From JASJBU01 sp965372385 (GTDB taxonomy: Bacteria; Pseudomonadota; Gammaproteobacteria; Chromatiales; Chromatiaceae): a stretch of DNA of 32,696 bases. The notes under the pieces were generated by a model, which saw nothing but the letters and a program-made list of their open reading frames with translations, did not search any database and was not told the origin of the DNA. Location of the stretch: NCBI GenBank assembly GCA_965372385.1, contig CBDVCD010000010.1, positions 1 to 32,696 of the forward strand. The letters are read 5' to 3'. Positions 23,376-31,825 of the stretch are shown one piece after another. Numbering within the stretch: position 1 is the first letter of the stretch; each line of letters starts with the position of its first letter. A program made the position numbers and the translations under genes.

Positions 23376-23413
23376 TTCCCTCCCCCTCTAGGGGAGGGTT
23401 AGGGGAGGGGGAA
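23376..23413. repeat. C-rich/G-rich palindrome upstream of fliD
   Basis: TTCCCTCCCCCTCTAGGGGA, then GGGTTAGGGGAGGGGGAA: alternative stems can form between the C-tract and either G-tract. A related sequence lies at 17373-17406. It would be in the untranslated region between flaG and fliD. Confidence 0.5.
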
Positions 23414-23504
23414 CCTACCCTTGAAAAATACGGGAAAATCAATAAAACCGTCCGTTTCCCGTCACTCTAAATTACCAAAGCAATTAGCATACCTGAATCT
23501 GCAT

Positions 23505-23990
23505 TCAGGCCTGTGTTTTCATCAAAAAACCTACTGGCTGTTCCCGAAAACTGTTTCCGTCGATGCCTTCCAGATTGGCCTCACGCAGTTCCTTCATCTG
23601 CTTGGCCAGGGCCAGTATCTCATCGGAAGGAATCTGCCGAATCAGATCGCCGGACTCCTTGTCCAGCACCCGCACCACCGTACGGCCCAGGTCTTCATCC
23701 ACGTCGAATTGCAACTCCCGGTTCAGCATTTGGGCGAAGTCCTGCATCTGGCTTACCGCGCCTAGCAGTTGCTCTTTGGCCAATTCCTCTTTTGGGACTG
23801 ACGCTAGAGCAGCAGAAGAAGACTTCTCGGAACGAGCGGCCTCTGCAACGGGTGGTTTCCCGGAGACGGGGGCGATGCCCTGGGGTGGCGCGGCGGGCTG
23901 ACTCTCAGCAGCACGGCGCGCCTCCTTGCCGGAACCCTTAGCCGGTAGAGCATTCAATGTGATCGACATGTCGTTTGTCATGATCGTCAC
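23505..23990 (-). CDS. flaG: FlaG family protein
   Basis: A 161-residue protein. The C-terminal 90 residues match FlaG: LNRELQFDVDEDLGRTVVRV, LDKESGDLIRQIPSDEILALAKQM (seen as DKESGDLIRQIPSDE). FlaG affects filament length in some bacteria. The N-terminal 75 residues are Ala/Pro/Ser-rich and probably disordered. It sits in its usual place between flagellin and fliD. Confidence 0.92.
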   Translation of the reverse strand: MTIMTNDMSITLNALPAKGSGKEARRAAESQPAAPPQGIAPVSGKPPVAEAARSEKSSSAALASVPKEELAKEQLLGAVSQMQDFAQMLNRELQFDVDEDLGRTVVRVLDKESGDLIRQIPSDEILALAKQMKELREANLEGIDGNSFREQPVGFLMKTQA

Positions 23991-24010
23991 CTCTCTCTCA
24001 ATCAGCGACC

Positions 24011-24042
24011 ACCTGGCGTTGGCACCAGGCGGTCAACCTGGT
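24011..24042 (-). promoter_or_regulatory. Stem-loops between flagellin and flaG
   Basis: On the minus strand ACCAGG-N7-CCTGGT forms a stem, and an alternative CCTGG-N8-CCAGG stem uses the same bases. There is no T-run. It could weaken read-through or protect the abundant flagellin mRNA 3' end. Function is inferred from position. Confidence 0.35.
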
Positions 24043-24053
24043 TCAGGCTCCAA

Positions 24054-25523
24054 TTATTGCAGGAGCGAGAGAACCATTTGTGGCTGGGCATTGGCCTGGG
24101 ACAACATCGCCACACCAGCCTGTTGCATGATCTGGGCACGGGTCAGGTTGGCAGTCTCCAGTGCAAAGTCGGCGTCCTGGACCCGGGAACGGGCGGCGGA
24201 TACGTTCTCGCTGATGCTGGATAGATTAGCAATGGTGCTACTCAGACGGTTCTGAATGGCACCCATGTCGGCACGGGTATCACTGATGGAGGCAAGCGCG
24301 CCATCGATGATGGAGATGGCCAGGTTGGATCCAGTGGCATCTGAAATATCGATGTCAGACACGCTGGAGAGAGCTGAACCCGCAGTTGCAGACAGAACAT
24401 CTACCCCACTATCCGCAACAGAGAAAGATTTCACTGAATTGAAGGTCACCGACCCGCCTACCGTACCTAAATCACTAACACCACCAACGGTAACTGTTGC
24501 ACCGGCAGCATTGGCGACGTCACCTGTGGCATCAATGGAATCAAGGGCCAATGTAGTGGTTCCAATTCCCGAAGTGAAACCAGTGATGGCGATATCTTCA
24601 CCGCTGCTGCTTTTCAGGATGATACCATCCTTCGCATCAGTCAAAGTCGCCGTAATGCCGGACTGACCTGAAGAGGCGTTGATTGCATCAGCCAGCGCAG
24701 AGACATCACCCGTCGTTATTGCCGCACTGACATTAACGCTATCTGAGCCCGTTAAGGTAAACGATACGGTATCATCCACAGATAGACCATTCAAAAGTGC
24801 ATAAGAGACCGCCTCTGCAGAAACACCGGAATCCTCAGACTGGTTGTTGACTGCGGCGGCGATGTCCTTTGCAGAATCAGCAATGGCGTAATCTGCGGTA
24901 CCTGTACCAAATGCGCCATTCAGGGTTAGCGTGCCACCTGTTACCACACCATTTGTATTGGCAGTAGTCTGAACAGCTGAATTCACAAGGGAATCGGTAA
25001 GCACTGTATTGTTACCGATCGCATTGGAACTGGTGTTGGCGATGGAGACATCGATGGTTTGGTTGGCGTTCGCGCCCACCTGGAACTGCGCTGAGGTAAA
25101 GCTGCCATCGAGCAGGGCCTTGCCATTGAAGGAGGTTGTCGTCGTAATTCGATCCAGCTCCTGCTGCAGCTGGTTGACCTCTTTCTGCAGAGAGGCGCGA
25201 TCGGAGGCGCTATTACTGTCGTTAGCAGACTGTACAGCCAGCTCACGCATACGTTGCAGGATGTTGCTGGACTCCTGCAGGGCGCCCTCAGCCGTTTGAG
25301 ACAGAGAGATCGCGTCGTTGGCGTTACGAACCGCCTGATTCAGACCACGGATCTGCGAGGTCATGCGGTCGGTAATGCCCAGACCAGCAGCATCGTCCTT
25401 GGCGCTATTGATGCGCAGGCCGGATGAGAGGCGTTCCATTGAGGTGGCAAGAGAGTTTTGAGTGGAGTTGAGGTTACGTTGGGAATTCAACGACAGTACG
25501 TTGGTATTGATTACCATTGCCAT
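24054..25523 (-). CDS. fliC: Flagellin
   Basis: A 489-residue filament subunit. The conserved D0/D1 ends are intact: N-terminal NTNVLSLNSQRNLNSTQNSL, LSSGLRINSAKDDAAGL, and QRMRELAVQSAN; C-terminal SISENVSAARSRVQDADFA, and TANLTRAQIMQQAGVAMLSQAN. The middle (about 175-395) is Ser/Thr/Asp/Val-rich, variable surface sequence with a flagellin hook IN-like unit (DVSALADAINASSGQSGITA). QRMRELAVQ is the region recognised by TLR5 in other gammaproteobacteria. A good AGGAG precedes the ATG and a sigma-28-like promoter lies 110 bases upstream. Only one flagellin gene is in the window. Confidence 0.97.
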   Translation of the reverse strand: MAMVINTNVLSLNSQRNLNSTQNSLATSMERLSSGLRINSAKDDAAGLGITDRMTSQIRGLNQAVRNANDAISLSQTAEGALQESSNILQRMRELAVQSANDSNSASDRASLQKEVNQLQQELDRITTTTSFNGKALLDGSFTSAQFQVGANANQTIDVSIANTSSNAIGNNTVLTDSLVNSAVQTTANTNGVVTGGTLTLNGAFGTGTADYAIADSAKDIAAAVNNQSEDSGVSAEAVSYALLNGLSVDDTVSFTLTGSDSVNVSAAITTGDVSALADAINASSGQSGITATLTDAKDGIILKSSSGEDIAITGFTSGIGTTTLALDSIDATGDVANAAGATVTVGGVSDLGTVGGSVTFNSVKSFSVADSGVDVLSATAGSALSSVSDIDISDATGSNLAISIIDGALASISDTRADMGAIQNRLSSTIANLSSISENVSAARSRVQDADFALETANLTRAQIMQQAGVAMLSQANAQPQMVLSLLQ

Positions 25524-25632
25524 GATTGTTTCTCCTATATCGCCCGGCGATGTCCAGCATCGAGCCAGGGCGTAGGTTGATATTTAGCGGATATACTGTC
25601 GGGTGTGACTGTATTTACCGCTTCCGGTCTCT

Positions 25633-25659
25633 GTAACGGCTAGGGGAAAGGCAACTTGA
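25633..25659 (-). promoter_or_regulatory. Sigma-28 (FliA)-like promoter of flagellin
   Basis: On the minus strand TCAAGTTG and GCCGTTAC each match six of eight bases of the FliA boxes TAAAGTTT and GCCGATAA, with exactly 15 bases between TCAA and GCCG. Transcription would start near 25624, leaving a leader of about 100 bases. Position and spacing agree with class 3 flagellar control. Confidence 0.6.
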
Positions 25660-25696
25660 AGAAACTGGCGAAACAAAGTCTGAATCTTTCTGCCAT

Positions 25697-25777
25697 GTAG
25701 CCCGGATGGAGCTTGCGTAATCCGGGGAAAGCATAACCACGGTTTCCCTGGGTTTAACCAGGCTCCATCCAGGCCAC
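25697..25777. repeat. GTAGCCCGGATGG repeat, copy 1
   Basis: An 81-base palindromic element starting GTAGCCCGGATGGAGC and ending CTCCATCCAGGCCAC. It lies between the flagellin promoter and the stop of the PIN toxin gene. The same element occurs in the same orientation at 26655-26736. Confidence 0.8.
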
Positions 25778-25782
25778 TCTGC

Positions 25783-26166
25783 TCAGATACAGGTCAGGGG
25801 GTAATCCTTTATTCTGCTATCGTTGCTCATGATGGCCATTTTTTCGGCAATGGCCTGGGCAACCAGCATTCGGTCGAACGGATCACGATGATGGAACGGA
25901 AGGGTTTCCAAGGTTGTGCAGTGAGCCACACCGATAGGCAGCCAGTGAATATTGTTGGTGCTCAACTCTTGTTGAACACTATTCAACCAATTGTCCGCCA
26001 TTTCCAGCTTTCCTAAACTTATCTTGATCGTCATCTCCCATAGACTGGCAATACTAAAAAAAAGCTGGTTATCCAGATCCAGAAAATTCTCCCGCATCTC
26101 AGCCGTCAACCTGGCATCGTCTGACATCAGCCACAGCAGCACATGGGTATCCAGCAGTATTTTCAT
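25783..26166 (-). CDS. VapC-type PIN toxin
   Basis: A 127-residue PIN-domain ribonuclease of type II toxin-antitoxin systems. LLDTHVLLWL (Asp6), SLWEMTIK (Glu), DPFDRMLVAQA (Asp) and SNDSRIKDY give the acidic metal-binding set. Normal length. Its start overlaps the antitoxin stop by four bases. The pair interrupts the flagellar block, in the same direction, between flgL and flagellin. Confidence 0.92.
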   Translation of the reverse strand: MKILLDTHVLLWLMSDDARLTAEMRENFLDLDNQLFFSIASLWEMTIKISLGKLEMADNWLNSVQQELSTNNIHWLPIGVAHCTTLETLPFHHRDPFDRMLVAQAIAEKMAIMSNDSRIKDYPLTCI

Positions 26167-26393
26167 TCCGCGTAGTCAGCCAGATCATCCAGGGGTGCAT
26201 CAAAATCATCTGAAATTTTGATCACCACTCCCTTTAAGCCGCCAATCCGCCGTTGTTTTTTTACGCTCTGAAGCACCTCCAAACGAACCAGTGGCTGGCT
26301 ATTTCTGGCGATGATCACCTCCTCCCCATCCAGCGCCTCCTGGATCAATTTCGAGAGTTGGGTTTTAGCCTCGTGTATGTTGACTTGATGCAT
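26163..26393 (-). CDS. Phd/YefM-family antitoxin
   Basis: A 76-residue antitoxin. The N-terminal VNIHEAKTQLSKLIQEAL and GEEVIIARNSQPLVRL form the Phd/YefM DNA-binding dimer domain; the C-terminal acidic tail (DDFDAPLDDLADYAE) would wrap the toxin. It precedes the PIN toxin with a four-base overlap and should repress its own promoter in the repeat-filled gap upstream. Confidence 0.92.
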   Translation of the reverse strand: MHQVNIHEAKTQLSKLIQEALDGEEVIIARNSQPLVRLEVLQSVKKQRRIGGLKGVVIKISDDFDAPLDDLADYAE

Positions 26394-26732
26394 AGCTAGC
26401 CCTTCTGGTCATTTGATGACTAAGGTAGTTAGCTAAGCATGAAAAGTCAATCTACACGGTCGTAACGCCTATGAACAATCAAGGTAACTATTCAGCCTCC
26501 GTAGGAGCTACCCGTGGCTGCGATTAGCGACGATAGTCGCTTTGTGTGAAGATGCCGAAAAGGCTTGCCGCCTTTGGTCGCAGCCATGGGCAGCTCCTAC
26601 GATGGCATTTTCAGTGTGAAGACATGGGCATGACAAAAGGAGCTGAATAGCCATGTAGCCCGGATGGAGCCTGCGTAATCCGGGAAAGTCAGAACCACAT
26701 CATTCCCTGGATTTCATTGCATTCCATCCAGG
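26394..26732. other. Intergenic gap filled with repeats
   Basis: A 339-base gap between flgL and the antitoxin gene. It contains the GTAGGAGC palindrome (26501-26600), an outer inverted repeat CTATTCAG / CTGAATAG around it, and the second GTAGCCCGG element (26655-26736). The promoter of the toxin-antitoxin pair must lie in its first 100 bases. No gene is seen. Confidence 0.6.
26501..26600. repeat. GTAGGAGC palindromic element
   Basis: A 100-base inverted pair: GTAGGAGCTACCCGTGGCTG at one end and CAGCCATGGGCAGCTCCTAC at the other, with two mismatches over 23 bp. Internal hairpins AGCGAC-GATA-GTCGCT and AAAGGC/GCCTTT are perfect. The outer GTAG ends fit REP/BIME elements. Confidence 0.78.
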
Positions 26733-26736
26733 CTAC
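26655..26736. repeat. GTAGCCCGGATGG repeat, copy 2
   Basis: An 82-base palindromic element, starting GTAGCCCGGATGGAGC and ending CCATCCAGGCTAC. It has the same orientation as copy 1 and shares the bases GCCAT before it. Its right end contains the TAG stop codon of flgL (minus strand, 26733-26735). Confidence 0.8.
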
Positions 26737-27650
26737 AGGTAGTTGAAGAGGGAGAGGCCCTGGACCTTGGAGAAGGATTGTTGCGCCGCCTGTAAGGCCA
26801 ACAACTGTTGTTGAAAACGGCTGACCGCTTCGAGGTAATCGAGGTCTTCCACCTCGGACTGGGCGGTCTGCATGGTCAGCAGAAAGTCCGCATTCACGTT
26901 GTTCTGCTGATCGATGGTGTTCAAGCGGGCCCCAGTGCTGACCCGATAATCCAACACATGCTGTTGCGCCAGATGGATATCGTCCAGGTAGGCTGAATCG
27001 GGGGCATCGGCCTCCAATCCGCTAATCACCTGGTGGATGGTCTCGAAGATGTTGCGCTTTTCCCCTGGAGTGGCGCCGGTTGCGATCTCCACATTCATGA
27101 AGACATCGAATCCGTTGTCCCGATCCTGCACCTGCCGGGTAGCGGAGATCCGCAGCTGGCGTGAGCCCATGTCGCCACTGTAGCTGTAGGTGCCCTCCAC
27201 CGGATTGGCGAAGGGCGGTGAGTCCGCATCAAAACCGGCGAAGATGTACTCGCCATTGCTGTCCTTGGTGTTCGCCAGGGCCAGCATTTCGTCATTCAGC
27301 TGCCGCAGTTCCATGGCGATGGCATTGCGGTCCGAGGCACTGTTGGTGTCGTTCTGACCCTGGATCGCCAGTTCGAGAATCCGGGGCATGAGATCACCGA
27401 CACCCTTCAGCGTAGTCTCCTCCAGCTCCACACGAGCCTTCGCCCGGTCGCTGTTGGCCTGGTACTGCTCCACCTGGCTGATGGTGCTGCGCAGATCGAG
27501 CAGATAGGCCGCAGCCGCCGGATCATCCTTGGGCGACATGATCCGCTTGCCGGTTGCCAGCTGCAGCTCAGTCTTGCTCAGCTTGGCCTGCTGCTCCAGC
27601 ATCCCCATGATGCCCCGGTCAAATATCATGCCTGTTGAAATTCTATCCAT
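26733..27650 (-). CDS. flgL: Flagellar hook-filament junction protein FlgL
   Basis: A 305-residue junction protein (HAP3) that joins FlgK to the filament. The N-terminal MDRISTGMIFDRGIMGML, LQLATGKRIMSPKDDPAAA and the C-terminal EVEDLDYLEAVSRFQQQLLA with the end LSLFNYL are typical; SPKDDP and QGQNDTNSASDR match flagellin-type D1 helices. It starts five bases after flgK. Its stop codon is inside an interspersed repeat, so the last residues may differ from relatives. Confidence 0.95.
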   Translation of the reverse strand: MDRISTGMIFDRGIMGMLEQQAKLSKTELQLATGKRIMSPKDDPAAAAYLLDLRSTISQVEQYQANSDRAKARVELEETTLKGVGDLMPRILELAIQGQNDTNSASDRNAIAMELRQLNDEMLALANTKDSNGEYIFAGFDADSPPFANPVEGTYSYSGDMGSRQLRISATRQVQDRDNGFDVFMNVEIATGATPGEKRNIFETIHQVISGLEADAPDSAYLDDIHLAQQHVLDYRVSTGARLNTIDQQNNVNADFLLTMQTAQSEVEDLDYLEAVSRFQQQLLALQAAQQSFSKVQGLSLFNYL

Positions 27651-27655
27651 TGCGC

Positions 27656-29599
27656 TTACCTCACGGCTGCAAGCAGGGTGTCGAACAGGGTGTTGGCGAC
27701 GCTGATCATCTGCGCCGAGGCCTGGTAGGCCTGCTGGAACTGGATCAGTTTGGCGGCCTCCTCATCCAGATTGACCCCGGAGACCGCGCTCAGGGCGGCC
27801 TTGGAACGCTCCAGCAGACCCTCCTGAGCGGCCAGATTGACCTCCGCATGGTGGGTCTTGGCACCGATATCCGCAACCATCTGCGAGTAGGTCTCGCCGA
27901 AAGTGGCATTGCCCCCCAACAGGTGATCGAGTCCCTGCAGATCAGCCAGACTCAGGGCATTGCGGTTATCGCTGCTGCCATTGGTATTGTTATCGATTAT
28001 GAAACTATCGCCGTCCTGTGGAATGCCTGAGATGGTAAAACTCATCTCGCCAAATGCATCAATCTGGAAGGTCTTACCCGCACTCTCCGTCGCGGGATCA
28101 TAGAGAAGATAAGTAGGTGTAGCAGGACCGTTATTCAGAGTATATCCGGGATTCCCTGCACCATCCACATCGCTGGAAAAAGTCAGACCCATGGCTGGGG
28201 CCAACGGCAGACCATTGGAGTTGGCTACCGCAGGGAGACTGATCACTGCATTTCCCGTGTTCGTTGGATTGCCGTTCACATCCGTGGCCGGCTGGCTCTG
28301 TAGCGGTCCAGCTGCTGCCAGTCTTCTGACATCGTTGACCAGCAGACTGAGGCTCTCGGCACCATTCCGGGTCGGTTGAATGAGAAACCTATCACCCGCC
28401 ACGGCGCCGGTCGCATCAATGACGATGGACAAGCCATCCACCACTGTAGTCCCCGGCGAGAGCACGCTGGTGGTTTGATCCGAGAGGCTTGTCAGATGAA
28501 AATCTGTTCCGTCATAGCTGAGCTCGTAGTCACTACCGGTCAGGTTACCGATTGAGTCGTAGCTGACGCTGATGGAACTGCCATTACCGCCAGGCTCAAG
28601 GACCTGGATTGAGCCGGTCGAAAAGAGGTTTGTCCCCCGAATACCATCCAGATCCAGGCCCAACCCATGCTGATCGTTCAATTCGGTGGCCATACCCAGG
28701 GCAATCAGGCCTACGCGGTTTTGCGCGGGATCGAGTATCTGATCGCGGAATCTCAGCAGACCGCCAATCTGACCACCGGAGAGTTGATCAGTTATGGTCT
28801 GGGTGCCAAAGGGATAATTGAAGGCTACTTCTCGCCGAGTTGGGTCCAGACTTGAGGGCATGGTGCTCAATGTAGCTGCATCGGTGGCCATCACCAGGGC
28901 CTGGCCTTTGCCGATGAAGACATTCAATGCGCCGTCACTCTGCTCGAGCACCTGAATATCCACCAGCTTGGAGAGATCATTGATCAGTTGGTCGCGTTGA
29001 TCCAAAAGATCATTCGGCATGACGCTGTCTGAGGCTCCGTAGGCCGCCGCCACATCGGCGTTGAGATCCGCGATACTCTGAGCAATCCGGTTGATCTCGC
29101 TGGCGGTAAAATCGATCTGATCATTGAGGTGATCCCGCGAGCGATTGAATTCACCATCGATGTACTGAAAGCGATCCACCAGGGTCTGTGCCTCCGCCAA
29201 CATCACCTGTCTTGCCGCTGTCGAAGCCGGATCGTCGGCCAATCCCTGCACCGCATTAAAGAAACCCTCCATCACGGGTTGCAGGCCTGAATCCGGGTCG
29301 GCCAACAGATCGTCCAAGCGGCGTGCCCCACTGAAATAGGCATCGAGCTCCGCTGTCACCGACTGGCTGGAGCGCATCTGATTCGCAATGAAGTTATCAT
29401 ATTGCCGGCGGATCTGCGCCGTCTCCACGCCTTTGCCGATGAAGTGCGAACCCATGAGAGAGGGCTCCCGCGCGGCAAAATCCACCCGCTGACGGCTGTA
29501 GCCTTCAGTATTCACATTGGCGATATTATGGCCGGTGGTATCCAACGCCTGCCGGTTCGCCAACAGGGCCGAAACGCCGATTGAGAGAATGCCGCTCAT
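27656..29599 (-). CDS. flgK: Flagellar hook-associated protein FlgK
   Basis: A 647-residue junction protein (HAP1). The start LSIGVSALLANRQALDTTGH and NIANVNTEGYSRQRVDF is the rod-hook family signature, and the C-terminal GVNLDEEAAKLIQFQQAYQA with SAQMISVANTLFDTLL is diagnostic. The middle part is variable, as usual; the length is at the upper range of the family. It is separated from flgJ by 140 bases that contain a palindrome. Confidence 0.96.
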   Translation of the reverse strand: MSGILSIGVSALLANRQALDTTGHNIANVNTEGYSRQRVDFAAREPSLMGSHFIGKGVETAQIRRQYDNFIANQMRSSQSVTAELDAYFSGARRLDDLLADPDSGLQPVMEGFFNAVQGLADDPASTAARQVMLAEAQTLVDRFQYIDGEFNRSRDHLNDQIDFTASEINRIAQSIADLNADVAAAYGASDSVMPNDLLDQRDQLINDLSKLVDIQVLEQSDGALNVFIGKGQALVMATDAATLSTMPSSLDPTRREVAFNYPFGTQTITDQLSGGQIGGLLRFRDQILDPAQNRVGLIALGMATELNDQHGLGLDLDGIRGTNLFSTGSIQVLEPGGNGSSISVSYDSIGNLTGSDYELSYDGTDFHLTSLSDQTTSVLSPGTTVVDGLSIVIDATGAVAGDRFLIQPTRNGAESLSLLVNDVRRLAAAGPLQSQPATDVNGNPTNTGNAVISLPAVANSNGLPLAPAMGLTFSSDVDGAGNPGYTLNNGPATPTYLLYDPATESAGKTFQIDAFGEMSFTISGIPQDGDSFIIDNNTNGSSDNRNALSLADLQGLDHLLGGNATFGETYSQMVADIGAKTHHAEVNLAAQEGLLERSKAALSAVSGVNLDEEAAKLIQFQQAYQASAQMISVANTLFDTLLAAVR

Positions 29600-29634
29600 T
29601 TCAGTTACCTGTTTTTAATTCATCTAATTATTTA

Positions 29635-29723
29635 TCACCACGAAGCGCACGAAGGACATCCGATAACTCTTCGTGACAACTCATCAAATTCCAACTTCGT
29701 GTTCTTCGTGCGCTTCGTGGTGA
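29635..29723. repeat. Inverted repeat between flgJ and flgK
   Basis: TCACCACGAAGCGCACGAAG (29635-29654) and its perfect complement CTTCGTGCGCTTCGTGGTGA (29704-29723), 20 bp, with a 49-base loop that has further complementary parts. It interrupts the flg operon and might reduce read-through from flgJ into flgK. Confidence 0.8.
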
Positions 29724-29739
29724 AACCATTGCCCTTTAA

Positions 29740-30687
29740 CTATATCGCTCGCTTCGCATCACCCTTGAGTTGCTGCAGGGCAGCTTGCATCTCCGGCCCC
29801 TGCATCACGCGCAGAATCTTCTGCGCGTATTGGGGGTCGGTGGCATAGCCGGCCTGTTGCAAAGCGCTGAAATAGGCCTGGCTGTCATGGGTATTCGCCA
29901 GGGCCTGCGCATAACGGGGGCTACCCTTGAGAAAGGCCACATAGTCCTGAAAACTCTCCTCATAGGAGCCATAGGCACGGAAGGCCTCACGTCGGCGCAC
30001 CGCCACACCCGTCTCGTACTCCAGGGTTTCCCGTCTTACCCGTTCACCCGTCCAGCGCTGATCCGCCTTGATGCCAAACAGATTGTGGCTGCTGCGGTCA
30101 CCGGCTGCCGGCATCACATGACCGCCCCAGCCGGTCTCCAATGCGGCCTGGGCCAGCAGGGCCTCCGCGGGCAACCCGATACTGGCCGCGGCCCGCTCCG
30201 CTGAGGACCAGAGTGACTCGACAAACTGTTGGGGTGATTCAATGGATTGCGAAGACTGCCCGGTTATGGCTTCAGGCCTTTCAGGTGCCTCTGGATTCTG
30301 TTTCGCTTGTATCGGCAGATAACGGACCGCGGGTATTACCGGGCGCTCACGATAGCCTTCCAGGCCTGAGAGCGGCTTTTCTGACGGCTCTTCCGGTTGT
30401 CCCAGCTGCCGCCTGAGCATCGCGCCTATCCCCATGCCGCCGCTCTCCGAGAGATTCAGGGAGATCTGCTGGTCATACATCTCCTGATAGAAGCGGCTGC
30501 GGTCACTGTCGAAGACGCCACCACCGAGGCTGGCCTGGCGCATCGACTTGACCATCATCTGCACAAACAGCGATTCAAACTGTTTGGCCACCTTTTCCAA
30601 CGAGCCGGCCTGATCCTGACGCGCCTGATATTTCAGCGCGGCAATGCCCTGGAAGTCTGTATAAACGCTGGTGGGATAGGTGCTCAT
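29740..30687 (-). CDS. flgJ: Flagellar rod cap / muramidase FlgJ
   Basis: A 315-residue two-domain protein. Residues 25-95 (VAKQFESLFVQMMVKSMRQA, LNLSESGGMGIGAML) cap the growing rod; residues 165-305 form a glucosaminidase-type domain (LLAQAALETGWGGHVM with the catalytic Glu, HNLFGIKAD, FRAYGSYEESFQDYVAFL) that opens the peptidoglycan for the rod. This fused form is the beta/gammaproteobacterial type. The start overlaps the flgI stop as TAATG. Confidence 0.96.
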   Translation of the reverse strand: MSTYPTSVYTDFQGIAALKYQARQDQAGSLEKVAKQFESLFVQMMVKSMRQASLGGGVFDSDRSRFYQEMYDQQISLNLSESGGMGIGAMLRRQLGQPEEPSEKPLSGLEGYRERPVIPAVRYLPIQAKQNPEAPERPEAITGQSSQSIESPQQFVESLWSSAERAAASIGLPAEALLAQAALETGWGGHVMPAAGDRSSHNLFGIKADQRWTGERVRRETLEYETGVAVRRREAFRAYGSYEESFQDYVAFLKGSPRYAQALANTHDSQAYFSALQQAGYATDPQYAQKILRVMQGPEMQAALQQLKGDAKRAI

Positions 30688-31814
30688 TAGATCACCAGCA
30701 ACTCAGCCCGCAGTGCGCCTGCCGCTTTCAAGGCCTCCAGGATGGCCACCAGATCACTGGGGGTCGCGCCCACCTCGTTGACCGCCCGCACCACCTCATC
30801 CAGAGAAACCCCCGGATCGAACAGAAACATGCTTTTGTTACCTTCCGCGACGGTCACCTCGCTCTGGGGAACCACTGCGGTCTGGCCTCTTCTCGCGAAT
30901 GGCCCGGGTTGGGAGACCGCGGGACTTTCGCTGATGCTCACCACCAGGCTGCCGTGGGAAACCGCGGCAGGATAGACCCGCACCTGATTGTTGATCACCA
31001 CCGTGCCGGTGCGTGAGTTGATGATCACCTTTGCCGAGGCCGTGCCCGGCTTGACCTCCAGTTCCTCCAGCATGGCGATGAAGGTCACCTTCTGACCCGG
31101 ATCGATGGGGGCATTGACCTGGATGGAGATGGCATCCAGCGCCTTGGCGGTAGCCGGGCCGATGGTCAGGTTGATCGACTCCGCCACCCGCATGGCGGTG
31201 GTGAAATCACCTTCATACAGATTCAAGGTCACCTGATGACCCTGGTTGAAATGATTGGACACCTCCCGCTCGACCGTCGCCCCATTGGGGATACGCCCGA
31301 CGCTGGGGATATTGACCGTGATCTTGGAGCCATCCTGCCCCGCGGCACTCAGTCCGCCCACCACCAGGTTCCCCTGGGCCAGGGCGTAGTTCCTGCCATC
31401 CGCGCCTTTCAATGGCGTCATCAGTAGGGTGCCGCCCCGCAGGCTCTTGGCATTACCCATGGAGGAGACCGTGACATCGATCCTCTGTCCCAACTTGCTG
31501 AAGGGCGGGAGTTCACTATGCACGATGACCGCGGCGACATTTTTCGGTTTGATCTTGGTGCCAGGAGGGATCTGTACCCCAAACTGAATCAGCATGTTCT
31601 TCAGGCTGTTCAGGGTGTAGGGTGAATCGGTATCCTTGTCGCCGGTACCATTCAGTCCAACCACCAGGCCATATCCCATCAACTGGTTGCTGCGCACCCC
31701 CTGGATGGAGGCAAGATCCTTGATCCGCTCAGCCGCCACTGGAAACGAGAGCTGCCAAGCGGCGAGTGTCAGCAGTAGGAGGCCGGTCAGTTTGTCTATG
31801 GTGGGTCGCTGCAT
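30687..31814 (-). CDS. flgI: Flagellar P-ring protein FlgI
   Basis: A 375-residue periplasmic protein forming the ring in the peptidoglycan layer. The signal peptide (TGLLLLTLAAWQLSFPVAA) is followed by ERIKDLASIQGVRSNQLMGY and GLVVGLNGTGDKD, and the C-terminal DLVAILEALKAAGALRAELL is diagnostic. The frame is open to 31868 inside flgH, but the ATG at 31814, with GAGG ten bases upstream, gives a proper signal peptide and starts 11 bases after the flgH stop. Confidence 0.97.
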   Translation of the reverse strand: MQRPTIDKLTGLLLLTLAAWQLSFPVAAERIKDLASIQGVRSNQLMGYGLVVGLNGTGDKDTDSPYTLNSLKNMLIQFGVQIPPGTKIKPKNVAAVIVHSELPPFSKLGQRIDVTVSSMGNAKSLRGGTLLMTPLKGADGRNYALAQGNLVVGGLSAAGQDGSKITVNIPSVGRIPNGATVEREVSNHFNQGHQVTLNLYEGDFTTAMRVAESINLTIGPATAKALDAISIQVNAPIDPGQKVTFIAMLEELEVKPGTASAKVIINSRTGTVVINNQVRVYPAAVSHGSLVVSISESPAVSQPGPFARRGQTAVVPQSEVTVAEGNKSMFLFDPGVSLDEVVRAVNEVGATPSDLVAILEALKAAGALRAELLVI

Positions 31815-31825
31815 GATCGGATGCC

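Noticed and set aside
23492..23509. Perfect 7-bp hairpin at the flaG stop (CCTGAAT-CTGC-ATTCAGG)
   Set aside because: It overlaps the stop codon and has no T-run, so I did not call a terminator.
21025..26736. CRISPR array from the many repeats
   Set aside because: The repeats belong to different families, are palindromic, and lack regular spacing; no cas gene is present.
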